A DNA stretch of 64,000 nt. Origin: Chryseobacterium camelliae. Lineage in GTDB: Bacteria; Bacteroidota; Bacteroidia; Flavobacteriales; Weeksellaceae. The translations under genes and the position numbers were made by a program. The stretch is from assembly GCF_027920545.1 (NCBI RefSeq), contig NZ_CP115859.1, forward strand, positions 744,001-808,000. Reading direction: 5' to 3'. Of this stretch, positions 1 through 6,817 are shown one piece after another. Each line of letters begins with the position of its first letter. Within the stretch, counting starts at the first letter, position 1. The notes under the pieces were generated by a model. That model searched no databases, was not told where the DNA came from, and worked only from the letters and a program-made list of their open reading frames with translations.

Positions 1-63
1 TTCGGGGATTTCGTTTTCAGATTTGAAGATCTCATGCCATGAAGACGTATTTACTGAATCCAT
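1..63 (-). CDS. N-terminal fragment of an unidentified protein, cut by the window edge
   Basis: An ATG at 63 (minus strand) opens a frame that stays open to base 1 and gives 21 residues beginning MDSVNTSSWHEIFKSENEIP. Only this start is visible. The spacing of Trp, the following acidic/hydrophobic residues and the Pro loosely resembles the first residues of uracil-DNA glycosylases, but 21 residues cannot settle the family. It is divergent from the thiol peroxidase gene and the two share the 165-bp spacer. Confidence 0.4.
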   Translation of the reverse strand, partial: MDSVNTSSWHEIFKSENEIPE

Positions 64-204
64 AAATTTTCTGTTTTTAATACTTTTGAAATTTGAAAGA
101 ATAAAGTTAGACGTAAAATTTGACTTTAATAAAAGGGCTTAATAGATTTGCTCTATTTGGGCGGTTTTTAAATGAAAATTAATATAAGCTGCCTGAAAAA
201 AGAA

Positions 205-212
205 TAATTTTG
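205..212 (+). promoter_or_regulatory. -7 promoter element of the thiol peroxidase gene
   Basis: TAATTTTG matches the Bacteroidota -7 consensus TAnnTTTG and lies 16 bp before the ATG at 229. No clear TTG -33 box sits at the usual distance, so this is a partial match. Confidence 0.4.
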
Positions 213-228
213 TTTAAAAATAAAATTC

Positions 229-801
229 ATGTATTCAAAATTCGTTTTCGGTGCCTTATTGTTTTTCTCATCGTTTGCTTTGGCACAAAACTCTAAAACG
301 GCAAACACGGTTTTAGCTGGAGGAAAGCCCGTTCATACCTATGCCCAATTACCGGCTGTTAATAAACCGGCTCCCAAATTCACGCTTACAGATGTTACCA
401 TGAAGGATCAAACGTTGGATTCTTACAAAGGAAAATACCTGATCCTGAATATTTTTCCGAGTGTAGATACGGGTGTTTGTTCAGCTTCTGTGCATCATTT
501 CAACGAGGATGCAGCCAGCATTCCTAATACAGTCGTTCTTTGTATTTCCAAAGATTTACCTTTCGCTCAAAAAAGATTCTGTGGTGCAGAAGGAATTAAA
601 AATGTGGTGATGCTTTCAGACTTCCGTTCAGATTTTGGAAAAACGTACGGAGTAGAAATTACAGATTCTGCGATGAAAGGATTGTTGAGCAGAGCTGTTG
701 TGGTAATTGATCCTTCCGGAAAAATCATCTATAAAGAGCAGGTTGCAGATATTTCCCATGAACCGAATTATGAAGCGGCAATCAAAGCGGTGAAAAACTA
801 A
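229..801 (+). CDS. tpx: Thiol peroxidase (Tpx, atypical 2-Cys peroxiredoxin), exported
   Basis: Reduces peroxides with a pair of cysteines and is recycled by a thioredoxin-like donor. Residues 1-19 form a signal peptide ending in ALA with Gln20 as the first mature residue, so this copy should act in the periplasm, unlike the cytoplasmic E. coli enzyme. The peroxiredoxin fold starts near residue 45. The peroxidatic cysteine is Cys84 in PSVDTGVCSASV and the resolving cysteine is Cys118 in KRFCGAEG; their 34-residue spacing equals that of E. coli Tpx Cys61/Cys95. Without the leader the length (about 170 aa) is normal for Tpx. It is monocistronic, with a promoter-like box upstream and a terminator immediately downstream. 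Confidence 0.9.
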   Translation: MYSKFVFGALLFFSSFALAQNSKTANTVLAGGKPVHTYAQLPAVNKPAPKFTLTDVTMKDQTLDSYKGKYLILNIFPSVDTGVCSASVHHFNEDAASIPNTVVLCISKDLPFAQKRFCGAEGIKNVVMLSDFRSDFGKTYGVEITDSAMKGLLSRAVVVIDPSGKIIYKEQVADISHEPNYEAAIKAVKN

Positions 802-820
802 GTTTTACTTTAAAATAACT

Positions 821-854
821 AAAAATCTCAGGTAATAATTACTTGAGATTTTTT
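821..854 (+). terminator. Terminator after tpx
   Basis: AAATCTCA(G/A)GTAA-type stem around a short AT loop followed by a run of six T; it starts 19 bp after the tpx stop codon. Confidence 0.75.
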
Positions 855-861
855 ATGGAAA

Positions 862-956
862 GATGCTTCGACAGGCTCAGAATGACAGCTCTAATTTGAT
901 TTACTAAAATGTTGTTGTTAGTATTAAGGATGTCATGCTGAGCGGAGTCGAAGCAT
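862..956. repeat. Intergenic inverted repeat (flavobacterial REP-like)
   Basis: Left arm 862-888 (GATGCTTCGACAGGCTCAG then AATGACAG) and right arm 931-956 (TGTCATGCTGAGCGGAGTCG then AAGCAT) are near-perfect reverse complements separated by about 42 bp. The same arm sequence recurs alone at 21111-21135, so this is a dispersed element. It fills the space between tpx and the convergent gene ending at 1007. Bases 889-930 show nothing else. Confidence 0.75.
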
Positions 957-1006
957 TTTAGCCATTCCCTATTTATTCCTATTTTTAGTGGAAAACAATT
1001 GTTAGC

Positions 1007-1705
1007 TTACTTTCTTTTTCCCTTCCCTTTCTTTTTCGTGGTCACCACAATAACTCCGTTCTGAGCTTTTGGACCATATAAAGCCATTATAGAAGCATCC
1101 TTTAAAATATGTATGGTTTCTATTGAATCAGGATCTGTTTGCTGCAATTCTTTCAAGTCAACTATCTTTCCATCTAATACAACCACAGGTTTCTCTTCCT
1201 CTTTCAAGGTTGATCGTGCTCCTCCAATCCTGATTTCCTTTTTATCCAATTTTGCGGGATCCGCCTTAGAATTATTTTGTTGAGTTTTCATCAGATCACT
1301 TTCAGAAACCACTGTAGGCGATCCAAGAGACATTTTTTTGGTTTGACGTTGACCAAATTCAGGAAGAATCACCTCATCCAGTTTTTCTGTCTTTAAAGTA
1401 TCCTGTGTTATATTTTGCTGAGCCTGTACGGAAACCCAACCTCCTGTCGTAAGGATAAAGCCTACCGCAAACTTCACAAAAACAGAATTAACAGAAGAAT
1501 ATTGCAGGCTTCTATTCAGCTGAGAGGCGTAGAAATTGCCGCAGATTTCTTCTTTAGAATTTGAAAATACATCGATAATTTCCTCATCTGAAGCGGCAGT
1601 AAAATCCATTACCGTTTTCGAGCATACAGAACAGAACCTTCCCTTTTCTTCGGGAGTCATTGCCTCCCAGTTTTCGTGACATGGTGTGGGTATGGTGATT
1701 TTCAT
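1007..1705 (-). CDS. Membrane protein with CHENW cysteine motif and free-standing TonB-receptor plug-like module
   Basis: Function unknown. Three parts are visible in 232 residues. Residues 1-60 carry C9-H10-E-N-W, then C25-x2-C28 and a later Cys in EEICGNF; this could bind metal or be redox active and probably lies in the cytoplasm. Around residues 75-95 there is one hydrophobic membrane segment. The C-terminal 60 residues resemble the plug region of SusC-type receptors (VVVLDG, then IETIHILKDASIMALYG, then NGVIVVTTKK), but no beta-barrel follows. The lysine-rich tail is short. The next gene upstream is a paralogue with the same architecture. The domain reading is by eye; the function is open. 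Confidence 0.65.
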   Translation of the reverse strand: MKITIPTPCHENWEAMTPEEKGRFCSVCSKTVMDFTAASDEEIIDVFSNSKEEICGNFYASQLNRSLQYSSVNSVFVKFAVGFILTTGGWVSVQAQQNITQDTLKTEKLDEVILPEFGQRQTKKMSLGSPTVVSESDLMKTQQNNSKADPAKLDKKEIRIGGARSTLKEEEKPVVVLDGKIVDLKELQQTDPDSIETIHILKDASIMALYGPKAQNGVIVVTTKKKGKGKRK

Positions 1706-1794
1706 ACTAATATCTTTTATGTATACAGATGCCTTGTTTTGATAAAAAGTTGGAAAAGATATTAGAAAAAACTATATTTCTGTCGTTCTATTCA

Positions 1795-2394
1795 CTATCC
1801 TTTTTTAGATTTTTTGTTTTTAAGTATCTTTTTGGAGGTAATAACAACTGCTCCGTATTGAGCTTCTTTACCATAAATTGCTGTTGCCGCTTTTTCGTCC
1901 AATATATCTATTGATTCTATATTTTCCCGATTCAGCTTCTTCATTTTATCTTCTGAAATTCTGAAACCGTCTAAAAAAATCTTTGGCTGTGTAGACTCTA
2001 TATCTTCTTTTGAAGGCGTTCCCAGCCAATGAGAAAGACCAATTGTATCATTTACTTTGCGAAAACCTACAAACCCTTGTTTAAAATCTATTTTTTTCAG
2101 GTCTTCGTCTGTTTTTAGTTTCTGACCATTCACGGTGATGGATGCTCCTACACTCACTACTAATCCTAAGGCTATTTTTCCAAAAACAGATAAAGCGATA
2201 TTCCTGTTTAGCTGATTTTCATTAAAATTTCCACAAATGGTAGATTCAGATTTCATTTCCTGATAAAGTTCCTCATCAGAACTACGGGTAAAATCTCTCA
2301 CTGTTTTAGAACATACTGAACAAAACCTTCCTTTTTCTTCCGAAGTCATTGTTTCCCAGTTTTCATGGCAGGATGTTGGTATTGTAATTTTCAT
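1795..2394 (-). CDS. Second CHENW / plug-like membrane protein, paralogue of the downstream gene
   Basis: 199 residues with the order seen in its neighbour: C9-H10-E-N-W, C25-x2-C28, a third Cys in STICGNF, one membrane segment at about residues 68-90, and a plug-like C-terminus (IESIDILDEKAATAIYGKEA, then YGAVVITSKK). The first 45 residues are almost identical to the downstream gene whereas the middle part has diverged, which indicates a tandem duplication with conservation concentrated at the cysteine module. An 89-bp gap separates the two genes, and the TPR gene lies 59 bp upstream. Function unknown. Confidence 0.65.
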   Translation of the reverse strand: MKITIPTSCHENWETMTSEEKGRFCSVCSKTVRDFTRSSDEELYQEMKSESTICGNFNENQLNRNIALSVFGKIALGLVVSVGASITVNGQKLKTDEDLKKIDFKQGFVGFRKVNDTIGLSHWLGTPSKEDIESTQPKIFLDGFRISEDKMKKLNRENIESIDILDEKAATAIYGKEAQYGAVVITSKKILKNKKSKKG

Positions 2395-2453
2395 AATAAC
2401 ATTTTTTATTTATACAGAAACTTCGTTTTTATAAAAGGTTGGAAAATATTTGA

Positions 2454-3392
2454 TTACTTTATCATTAAGGAAATTTTCTTTCTAAACCTAAAGACAATCA
2501 GCCCTGAAAAAATTAAAGCAAAAACAGAAACAAACATTCCCATAAGATAAGCTTTTCTTGTCGGTTCTGTCTGGTGCTTTATCTCTCCGGTTGCATTTCT
2601 TTTCAGATTATCAACAGCCGGCAAAGAATGTAATTTCATTCTTTCCTCTAAAACAGGTAGGTCAAATCCATATTCCTTCGCCATTTTATATGTTTCCAAC
2701 GCCTCTTCTTTCTCACCGGATAAATAAGAAATATTGCCTAAATCAAATAAAAGCTGCGCTACAATTTTGTCTTTGGGCTTTACAAATGAAACTCTCTCAT
2801 TCAACTGATAATAAACCATTTCCTTAAGTTTAAAAAGTTCGGCTTTGTCCAAATCCGATACAGGATATTTTCCATTGCCAAAATCTTGTTCAATTAAAAA
2901 CTTCGATGTGATATTTTTTTCACCCTTAATTTTAGCCTTTAAAATATTGACATGAATCCATTCCGAACGGAAATGGGATTCGGAGTTGATTTTTACTGCT
3001 TTTTCAATCCATTTTAAGGCTTCAGAATTATTACCTGTTAACTCATAAGCTGTTCCTAGATTTGAAGCGGTAGAATATTTATTGGGTTGAAGTTGTTCAA
3101 TCTTTTTATACAGATCAATGGCTTCCTGATATTTCCCCTGAATAATTAGGATCAGTCCTTTATCTGATAGATATTCTACTTTCCCGGTCTCTTTATATCC
3201 CGTTTCCAGAGAAGCTAAAATCCGCATCAATTCTTCATCACCTACAAACTGATGACCATAAGGAACAAAACCTTCATAATCTTCATAAAGAACAGATCCA
3301 TCTTCTAATTGTAAGATCTCCCCATTCAGACATGCAAAAACCGGAATAGAACATAAGACCCCAAAGATTAAACTAAAAAAGTATTTTCTCAT
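2454..3392 (-). CDS. Exported TPR-repeat protein with C-terminal membrane anchor
   Basis: Function not recognised. Residues 1-20 look like a signal peptide (VFA then Cys21). Tetratricopeptide-like helices run from about residue 60 to 150 (GKYQEAIDLYKKIEQLQPNK, then TGNNSEALKWIEKAVKIN) and again near 220-250 (SGEKEEALETYKMAKEYG). One strong membrane segment occupies roughly residues 283-305, followed by a basic tail, so most of the protein should face the periplasm. TPRs usually mediate protein contacts. It lies 11 bp downstream of the SDR gene and upstream of the two CHENW proteins on the same strand, so these four may be co-transcribed. Confidence 0.6.
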   Translation of the reverse strand: MRKYFFSLIFGVLCSIPVFACLNGEILQLEDGSVLYEDYEGFVPYGHQFVGDEELMRILASLETGYKETGKVEYLSDKGLILIIQGKYQEAIDLYKKIEQLQPNKYSTASNLGTAYELTGNNSEALKWIEKAVKINSESHFRSEWIHVNILKAKIKGEKNITSKFLIEQDFGNGKYPVSDLDKAELFKLKEMVYYQLNERVSFVKPKDKIVAQLLFDLGNISYLSGEKEEALETYKMAKEYGFDLPVLEERMKLHSLPAVDNLKRNATGEIKHQTEPTRKAYLMGMFVSVFALIFSGLIVFRFRKKISLMIK

Positions 3393-3403
3393 ATTCGTAT
3401 CTT

Positions 3404-4174
3404 TTATTTTATTATTGGAGAATGAAAATACCTCGGATCAGGATACTGAAATTCAAAATCGAGTTCTGAAATTAATTTTGCGGACGAAATCAGCCTTCCT
3501 TTTTCGGTACGTTCTCCCGAATACGGCAGGTCTTTCTGTGCATTAATAACCTCTTCCTTATTGGGGTGAACTGGCGCTACAAGATTATATACTTTTCCCT
3601 GCGACTGCTGATCCAGCATTTTTTCAATCACCGAACAGATGTCTGCATAATGAATATGATTCACCGGCTGATCCAGGTTGGAAATATTATAATTTTTCAG
3701 CAACCGTTGATCTCCCATTAATCCTGCCAATCTTAAAACATTAGCTTTCGGAAACCGATCCTTAATAAAATTCTCGCTTTCCACATTTTCTACCGGCTGA
3801 TCTTCTTCCTTATATTCTTTTTCAAATTCAGGATAAACTCCTGTTGAGCTCGTTAAAAAGAGCTGACCTTTATAATCTCCAAGGAATTTCAGCACATTTC
3901 CCTGTCTTGTTTTCATAGAAACCTGCTTTCCTCTGATTCCCGAAAACGGAATACTGATAATGATCGCATCCAGTTCGTGGGCAATCTCCCATTCTTTTAA
4001 GGTTTCGGAGGCTTCATCAGGAAAACTGACTAAGGTTGGAAAATATCCTTTGGATGTAAATGCTTCTATTTTCGATTCGGAGGTGGTTGTTACGAAGATT
4101 TCATATCGGTCCGATAAACGTTCCGCAATATGATTACCCAACCAGCCACAACCGATAATTCCTAGTTTTTTCAT
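3404..4174 (-). CDS. NAD(P)-binding SDR / epimerase-like protein
   Basis: 256 residues. The N-terminus IIGCGWLGNHIAERL is a Rossmann GxGxxG motif at residues 6-12. FLTSSTGVYPEF near 105 and the following segment match the atypical extended SDR group (E. coli YeeZ type) used as sugar-nucleotide epimerases or reductases; the substrate cannot be read. The ATG at 4174 is well placed directly before the Rossmann strand. The TPR gene follows 11 bp later. Confidence 0.65.
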   Translation of the reverse strand: MKKLGIIGCGWLGNHIAERLSDRYEIFVTTTSESKIEAFTSKGYFPTLVSFPDEASETLKEWEIAHELDAIIISIPFSGIRGKQVSMKTRQGNVLKFLGDYKGQLFLTSSTGVYPEFEKEYKEEDQPVENVESENFIKDRFPKANVLRLAGLMGDQRLLKNYNISNLDQPVNHIHYADICSVIEKMLDQQSQGKVYNLVAPVHPNKEEVINAQKDLPYSGERTEKGRLISSAKLISELDFEFQYPDPRYFHSPIIK

Positions 4175-4217
4175 GAATGTTTTTTTGTTTCAATCCAATT
4201 AAACAGCTTATTCAAAA

Positions 4218-4417
4218 ATATCACTTTTAATCATACGATTCCTATTATTCATAATGAATTCCGTCAGTCCGGTGTTTTTCTAAAGGAACAATGTATCGGG
4301 AACTTTATGGTGGTACAGGAGTTCCCGATATAAAATTCTTTCAGAGTTTCACCCGAACTGACAGAAGGAAAAAACTAAAAACAATGAATAATTGTTTTTT
4401 GTCATCTAAGACGGGTT
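4218..4417. repeat. Foldback repeat, copy 1 of a 200-bp tandem pair
   Basis: Begins ATATCACTTTTAATCATACG and contains an imperfect palindrome whose ends are CCGTCAGTCCGGTG (4261-4274) and CACCCGAACTGACAG (4350-4364); the inner arms carry ATGTATCGGGAACT and AGTTCCCGATA. It ends with a copy of the last codons of the neighbouring DUF6261 gene (CTAAGACGGGTT, minus-strand Asn-Pro-Ser-stop). Roughly 80 percent like copy 2 by eye. Confidence 0.75.
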
Positions 4418-4450
4418 ACATTCAAGGTAAAACAATTTCCTCTCCTAAAA

Positions 4451-4650
4451 ATATCATTTTTTAATGATACGATTGCTGTCATTCATAATGAATCCGTCAG
4501 TTCGAGTGTTTTTCCGAAGGAAAAATGTATCGAGAACTTTATGATAATACCGGAGTTCCCGATACAAAATTCTTTCAGAATTTCACTCGTACTGACGGAA
4601 GGAAACCACTCAACACAATGCTGAATTGTTTTTCATCATCTAAGACGGGT
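4451..4650. repeat. Foldback repeat, copy 2, overlapping the end of the DUF6261 gene
   Basis: Same unit as copy 1: ATATCATTTTTTAATGATAC, then CCGTCAGTTCGAGTG (4493-4507) pairing with CACTCGTACTGACGG (about 4583-4597), inner arms ATGTATCGAGAACT and AGTTCCCGATAC. The last 11 bases are the 3' end of the DUF6261 coding sequence. The 33 bp between the copies (4418-4450) retain a faint match to the codons just before the DUF6261 stop. Together the repeats explain the whole 465-bp gap 4175-4639. Confidence 0.75.
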
Positions 4651-5338
4651 TTTGATCTTTTCTCCTGAGTTCGGAATTCTTCGCTGCCTTCACCAGCTCA
4701 TTGGTATCGCTGTAGAGAAGCTCCCATTCGGGAACGTCTTTCATGGCGGTCAGCAGGTTGAAATAGGTTTTCAGGTTTTTCTCCAATCCCCTGCGAATGG
4801 CGGTAGCACTGGTCAGCTGACGAAGATCTGCATTGGCTGCTGCCTGATCTGCAAAAATGATTTCAAAGTCTTCATGCTTAGCCTTCATGTCTGCAAACGC
4901 CGCATCCAAAGCAAGAATAGCGATTTTCTGAAGATTTCCGGGCGTTTCCAGCTCTTCGATCAGCTTTTTCATCTGGGCCGTCTGTGAGGAATAGCTTAAC
5001 CGGTCCAGATCCAGCCCGAACTTTTTAAATATTCCGTACAGGTCTTCTGCAACCTGATAGTTAGCCGCTGAAGAAAGTTTCCGGTACCCGTTCAGGAACG
5101 CCTTAAGATTGTTATAGGCAAGATCTCTTTCGTAGTCTGCCGAAGCGACGTCTTTTCCTTTTCCGCTGTAGATCTGCTTTGCATACACTTTGTCATACTC
5201 CTTCCATGAAGTTTCCAAAGTTGCGGTAAGGGGATGATTGGTAATCACAGGATATTTTCCTGACTGAGCATTTGAAATAACGCGTTGAGCTAAGGTCGCA
5301 AGGTCCTTAGTACTCAGCTTCGTGAGTGTAATTTTCAT
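4640..5338 (-). CDS. DUF6261 family protein
   Basis: 232 residues, all predicted helical, starting MKITLTKLSTKDLATLAQRV; this opening and the overall length match DUF6261, a family abundant in Chryseobacterium and without known function. There is no signal peptide, so it is probably cytoplasmic. Codon use is richer in G and C than that of its neighbours (many GCC, CTG, CAG), which hints at an origin or expression history different from theirs. The stop codon lies inside copy 2 of the foldback repeat. Confidence 0.65.
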   Translation of the reverse strand: MKITLTKLSTKDLATLAQRVISNAQSGKYPVITNHPLTATLETSWKEYDKVYAKQIYSGKGKDVASADYERDLAYNNLKAFLNGYRKLSSAANYQVAEDLYGIFKKFGLDLDRLSYSSQTAQMKKLIEELETPGNLQKIAILALDAAFADMKAKHEDFEIIFADQAAANADLRQLTSATAIRRGLEKNLKTYFNLLTAMKDVPEWELLYSDTNELVKAAKNSELRRKDQNPS

Positions 5339-5510
5339 ACGTGATTTGTGTTTTTAGTTAATAAATTAAAAATCAAATATATAAAATTTTGAATATCATC
5401 GATTTAATTTAACACAAAGTCCGTAAATATTTTTTTTCGGTTTATTGTTTCTAAGATGACAAAGGCGTCTCGCTCAAAGAAAGAAAGCAAAATAGTGTAG
5501 GAAATCTCTA

Positions 5511-5704
5511 AATAAAAACTTCTTTGGTTACAAACACCCTTGTTTTAAACCAAAGAAGTCCTCCGAAGGTCTCCCGCAACTTGCGGGAGACTAAAGAAGT
5601 TCTCCGGTAGTCACAAACAACCCTGTTTTAAACCAACGAAGTACTCCGAAGGTTTGTTTCAAGGCTGTTTGTAATGATCGGAGGAGTTGGGTGGTTTGAA
5701 ACAG
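5511..5704. repeat. Nested foldback repeat, copy 1 (with hairpin insert)
   Basis: Shares over 90 percent of its sequence with 6555-6707 in direct orientation. The outer arms are TTACAAACACCCTTG and its reverse complement (slightly changed here), and a second arm set is built on TGTTTTAAACCAACG. Compared with copy 2 it has about 40 extra bases containing a perfect 10-bp-arm hairpin at 5570-5590 (TCTCCCGCAA / TTGCGGGAGA). It ends just before the stop of the DUF6624 gene. Bases 5339-5510 show no gene. Confidence 0.75.
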
Positions 5705-5713
5705 GCTGTTTTG

Positions 5714-6328
5714 TTAATTCGGATTGAACTGAATATTGAAATTCTTTAAATAATCCTCTATTGGTTCCATTCCCATTTCTTTTCTTCTTTCGTTCACAGT
5801 TTCAGGATTTTCTAATTTATACAATTTACCATTTTCTATTTGTGAACCATATATTTGGGGAGTTCCTTCATCCATTAACATCCTATCTTTCATCAATGCG
5901 TATTGTTGTTTAGATAAATCTCCATTTTCAACCGCTTTCTCTATTTGTGGAAAATACTTTTTTCTGATTTCTTTAGTACTATGTTGTAGTCCCAACCAGA
6001 TTGCATCCATTTGTTTTTGACCCACCTCCTTTAATGTTGGCATACCACACTTTTCAATAATGCTAATCACTAATTCTTGATTCCTGTGATCTTCTTTAGC
6101 GTATTTGATAAGTTCATTTGATTTTCTAATCCTTTGGTCACTTTCTAAAACTTCGCTCAAGATTTGATTTTTTTTGCTGCAATCGACTTCAATAATATCT
6201 ACTGAACCTACATAGACAAATTTATCCCTATTCATATAAAGGAATATTGATATTATTAAAACAAGAGCGGTTAATATGCTAAATACTATTTTTTTTATTT
6301 TCATTTCTATTTTTGTGTCATATTCCAA
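5714..6328 (-). CDS. DUF6624 family protein, N-terminal membrane anchor
   Basis: 204 residues. A membrane segment lies at about 14-31; a second possible start is Met9 (6304), which would still include it. The rest should be periplasmic and carries the DUF6624 pattern: SDQRIRKSNELI, GMPTLKEVGQKQMDAIWLGL followed by QHS, then ALMKDRMLMDEGTPQIYGSQ and a C-terminal ERRKEMGMEPIEDY. The activity of this family is unknown to me; conserved Asp, His and Arg suggest an enzyme. The gene lies between the two nested foldback repeats, is AT-rich, and looks like accessory content. Confidence 0.6.
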   Translation of the reverse strand: MEYDTKIEMKIKKIVFSILTALVLIISIFLYMNRDKFVYVGSVDIIEVDCSKKNQILSEVLESDQRIRKSNELIKYAKEDHRNQELVISIIEKCGMPTLKEVGQKQMDAIWLGLQHSTKEIRKKYFPQIEKAVENGDLSKQQYALMKDRMLMDEGTPQIYGSQIENGKLYKLENPETVNERRKEMGMEPIEDYLKNFNIQFNPN

Positions 6329-6417
6329 ACCAGGTTGACCATTTTTGGTTAAAAATTAATTGTCTCAAAAGTAGGAATTATTTTTAAGTGCCGGAATAAA
6401 GCATGGATAATTTCCCC

Positions 6418-6480
6418 CCGATCTCGAGGATTTGCAATCCGTGAGCAAGAATAAAGCACTGATTATAAATCCGCGCTATC
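6418..6480. repeat. REP-like remnant
   Basis: GGATTTGCAATCC (6428-6440) followed by ATTATAAATCCGCG resembles dispersed flavobacterial intergenic repeats. Only one copy is seen in this window, so the assignment rests on general recall. The rest of 6329-6488 contains no gene. Confidence 0.35.
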
Positions 6481-6488
6481 ATAAAAAG

Positions 6489-6549
6489 AAAAACCTGCCT
6501 CAAAGCAGTTTTTTTTATTTAAATAAGTTTTAAAAACAAAGTATCATAA
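6489..6549. other. Degenerate second copy of the hutU 3' end and terminator
   Basis: Bases 6489-6502 (AAAAACCTGCCTCA) are identical to 8748-8761 at the terminator shared by ptuB and hutU. The match continues at a lower level for about 45 bp: GCAG, T-run, ATTTAAATAAG, then AAAACAAAGTATCAT against 8791-8804, which is the last codons of hutU. It is in the same orientation as the true end. It therefore looks like a duplicated hutU end on the far side of the Septu cassette. Confidence 0.6.
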
Positions 6550-6554
6550 TCCCC

Positions 6555-6707
6555 AATAAAAACTTCTTTGGTTACAAACACCCTTGTTTTAAACCAAAGA
6601 AGTACTCCGGTAGTCACAAACACTCCTGTTTTAAACCAACGGAGGACTCCGAAGGTTTGTTTCAAGGGTGTTTGTAATGATCGGAGGAGTTGGGTGGTTT
6701 GAAACAG
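6555..6707. repeat. Nested foldback repeat, copy 2
   Basis: Direct repeat of 5511-5704 without the hairpin insert. Perfect 15-bp inverted arms: 6572-6586 (TTACAAACACCCTTG) and 6663-6677. Internally there are two direct copies of an ACAAACA(C)-n-CTGTTTTAAACCAA unit and an inverted one ending GGTGGTTTGAAACAG. It lies directly upstream of the ptuA promoter. Confidence 0.75.
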
Positions 6708-6756
6708 AGTTTATTTAAAAAGATTTATCTTTTTAAATTACGGAAAACCATAATAA

Positions 6757-6783
6757 TTGAATGAAATTACTTCTATATATTTG
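6757..6783 (+). promoter_or_regulatory. Promoter of the ptuAB operon
   Basis: TTG at 6757-6759, 16 bp, then TATATTTG at 6776-6783, a full match to TAnnTTTG. The spacer is a few bases shorter than typical. The predicted 5' leader is about 28 nt. Sits after the foldback repeat, so the cassette brings its own promoter. Confidence 0.55.
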
Positions 6784-6817
6784 AAACAAAATTAATAAAA
6801 ACATTAACTTAAATATA

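Noticed and set aside
5511..6707. Possible CRISPR array in the repeated ACAAACA..TTTTAAACCAA sequences
   Set aside because: Repeat lengths and spacings are irregular, arms are inverted as well as direct, and no cas gene is near. They fit nested intergenic palindromes.
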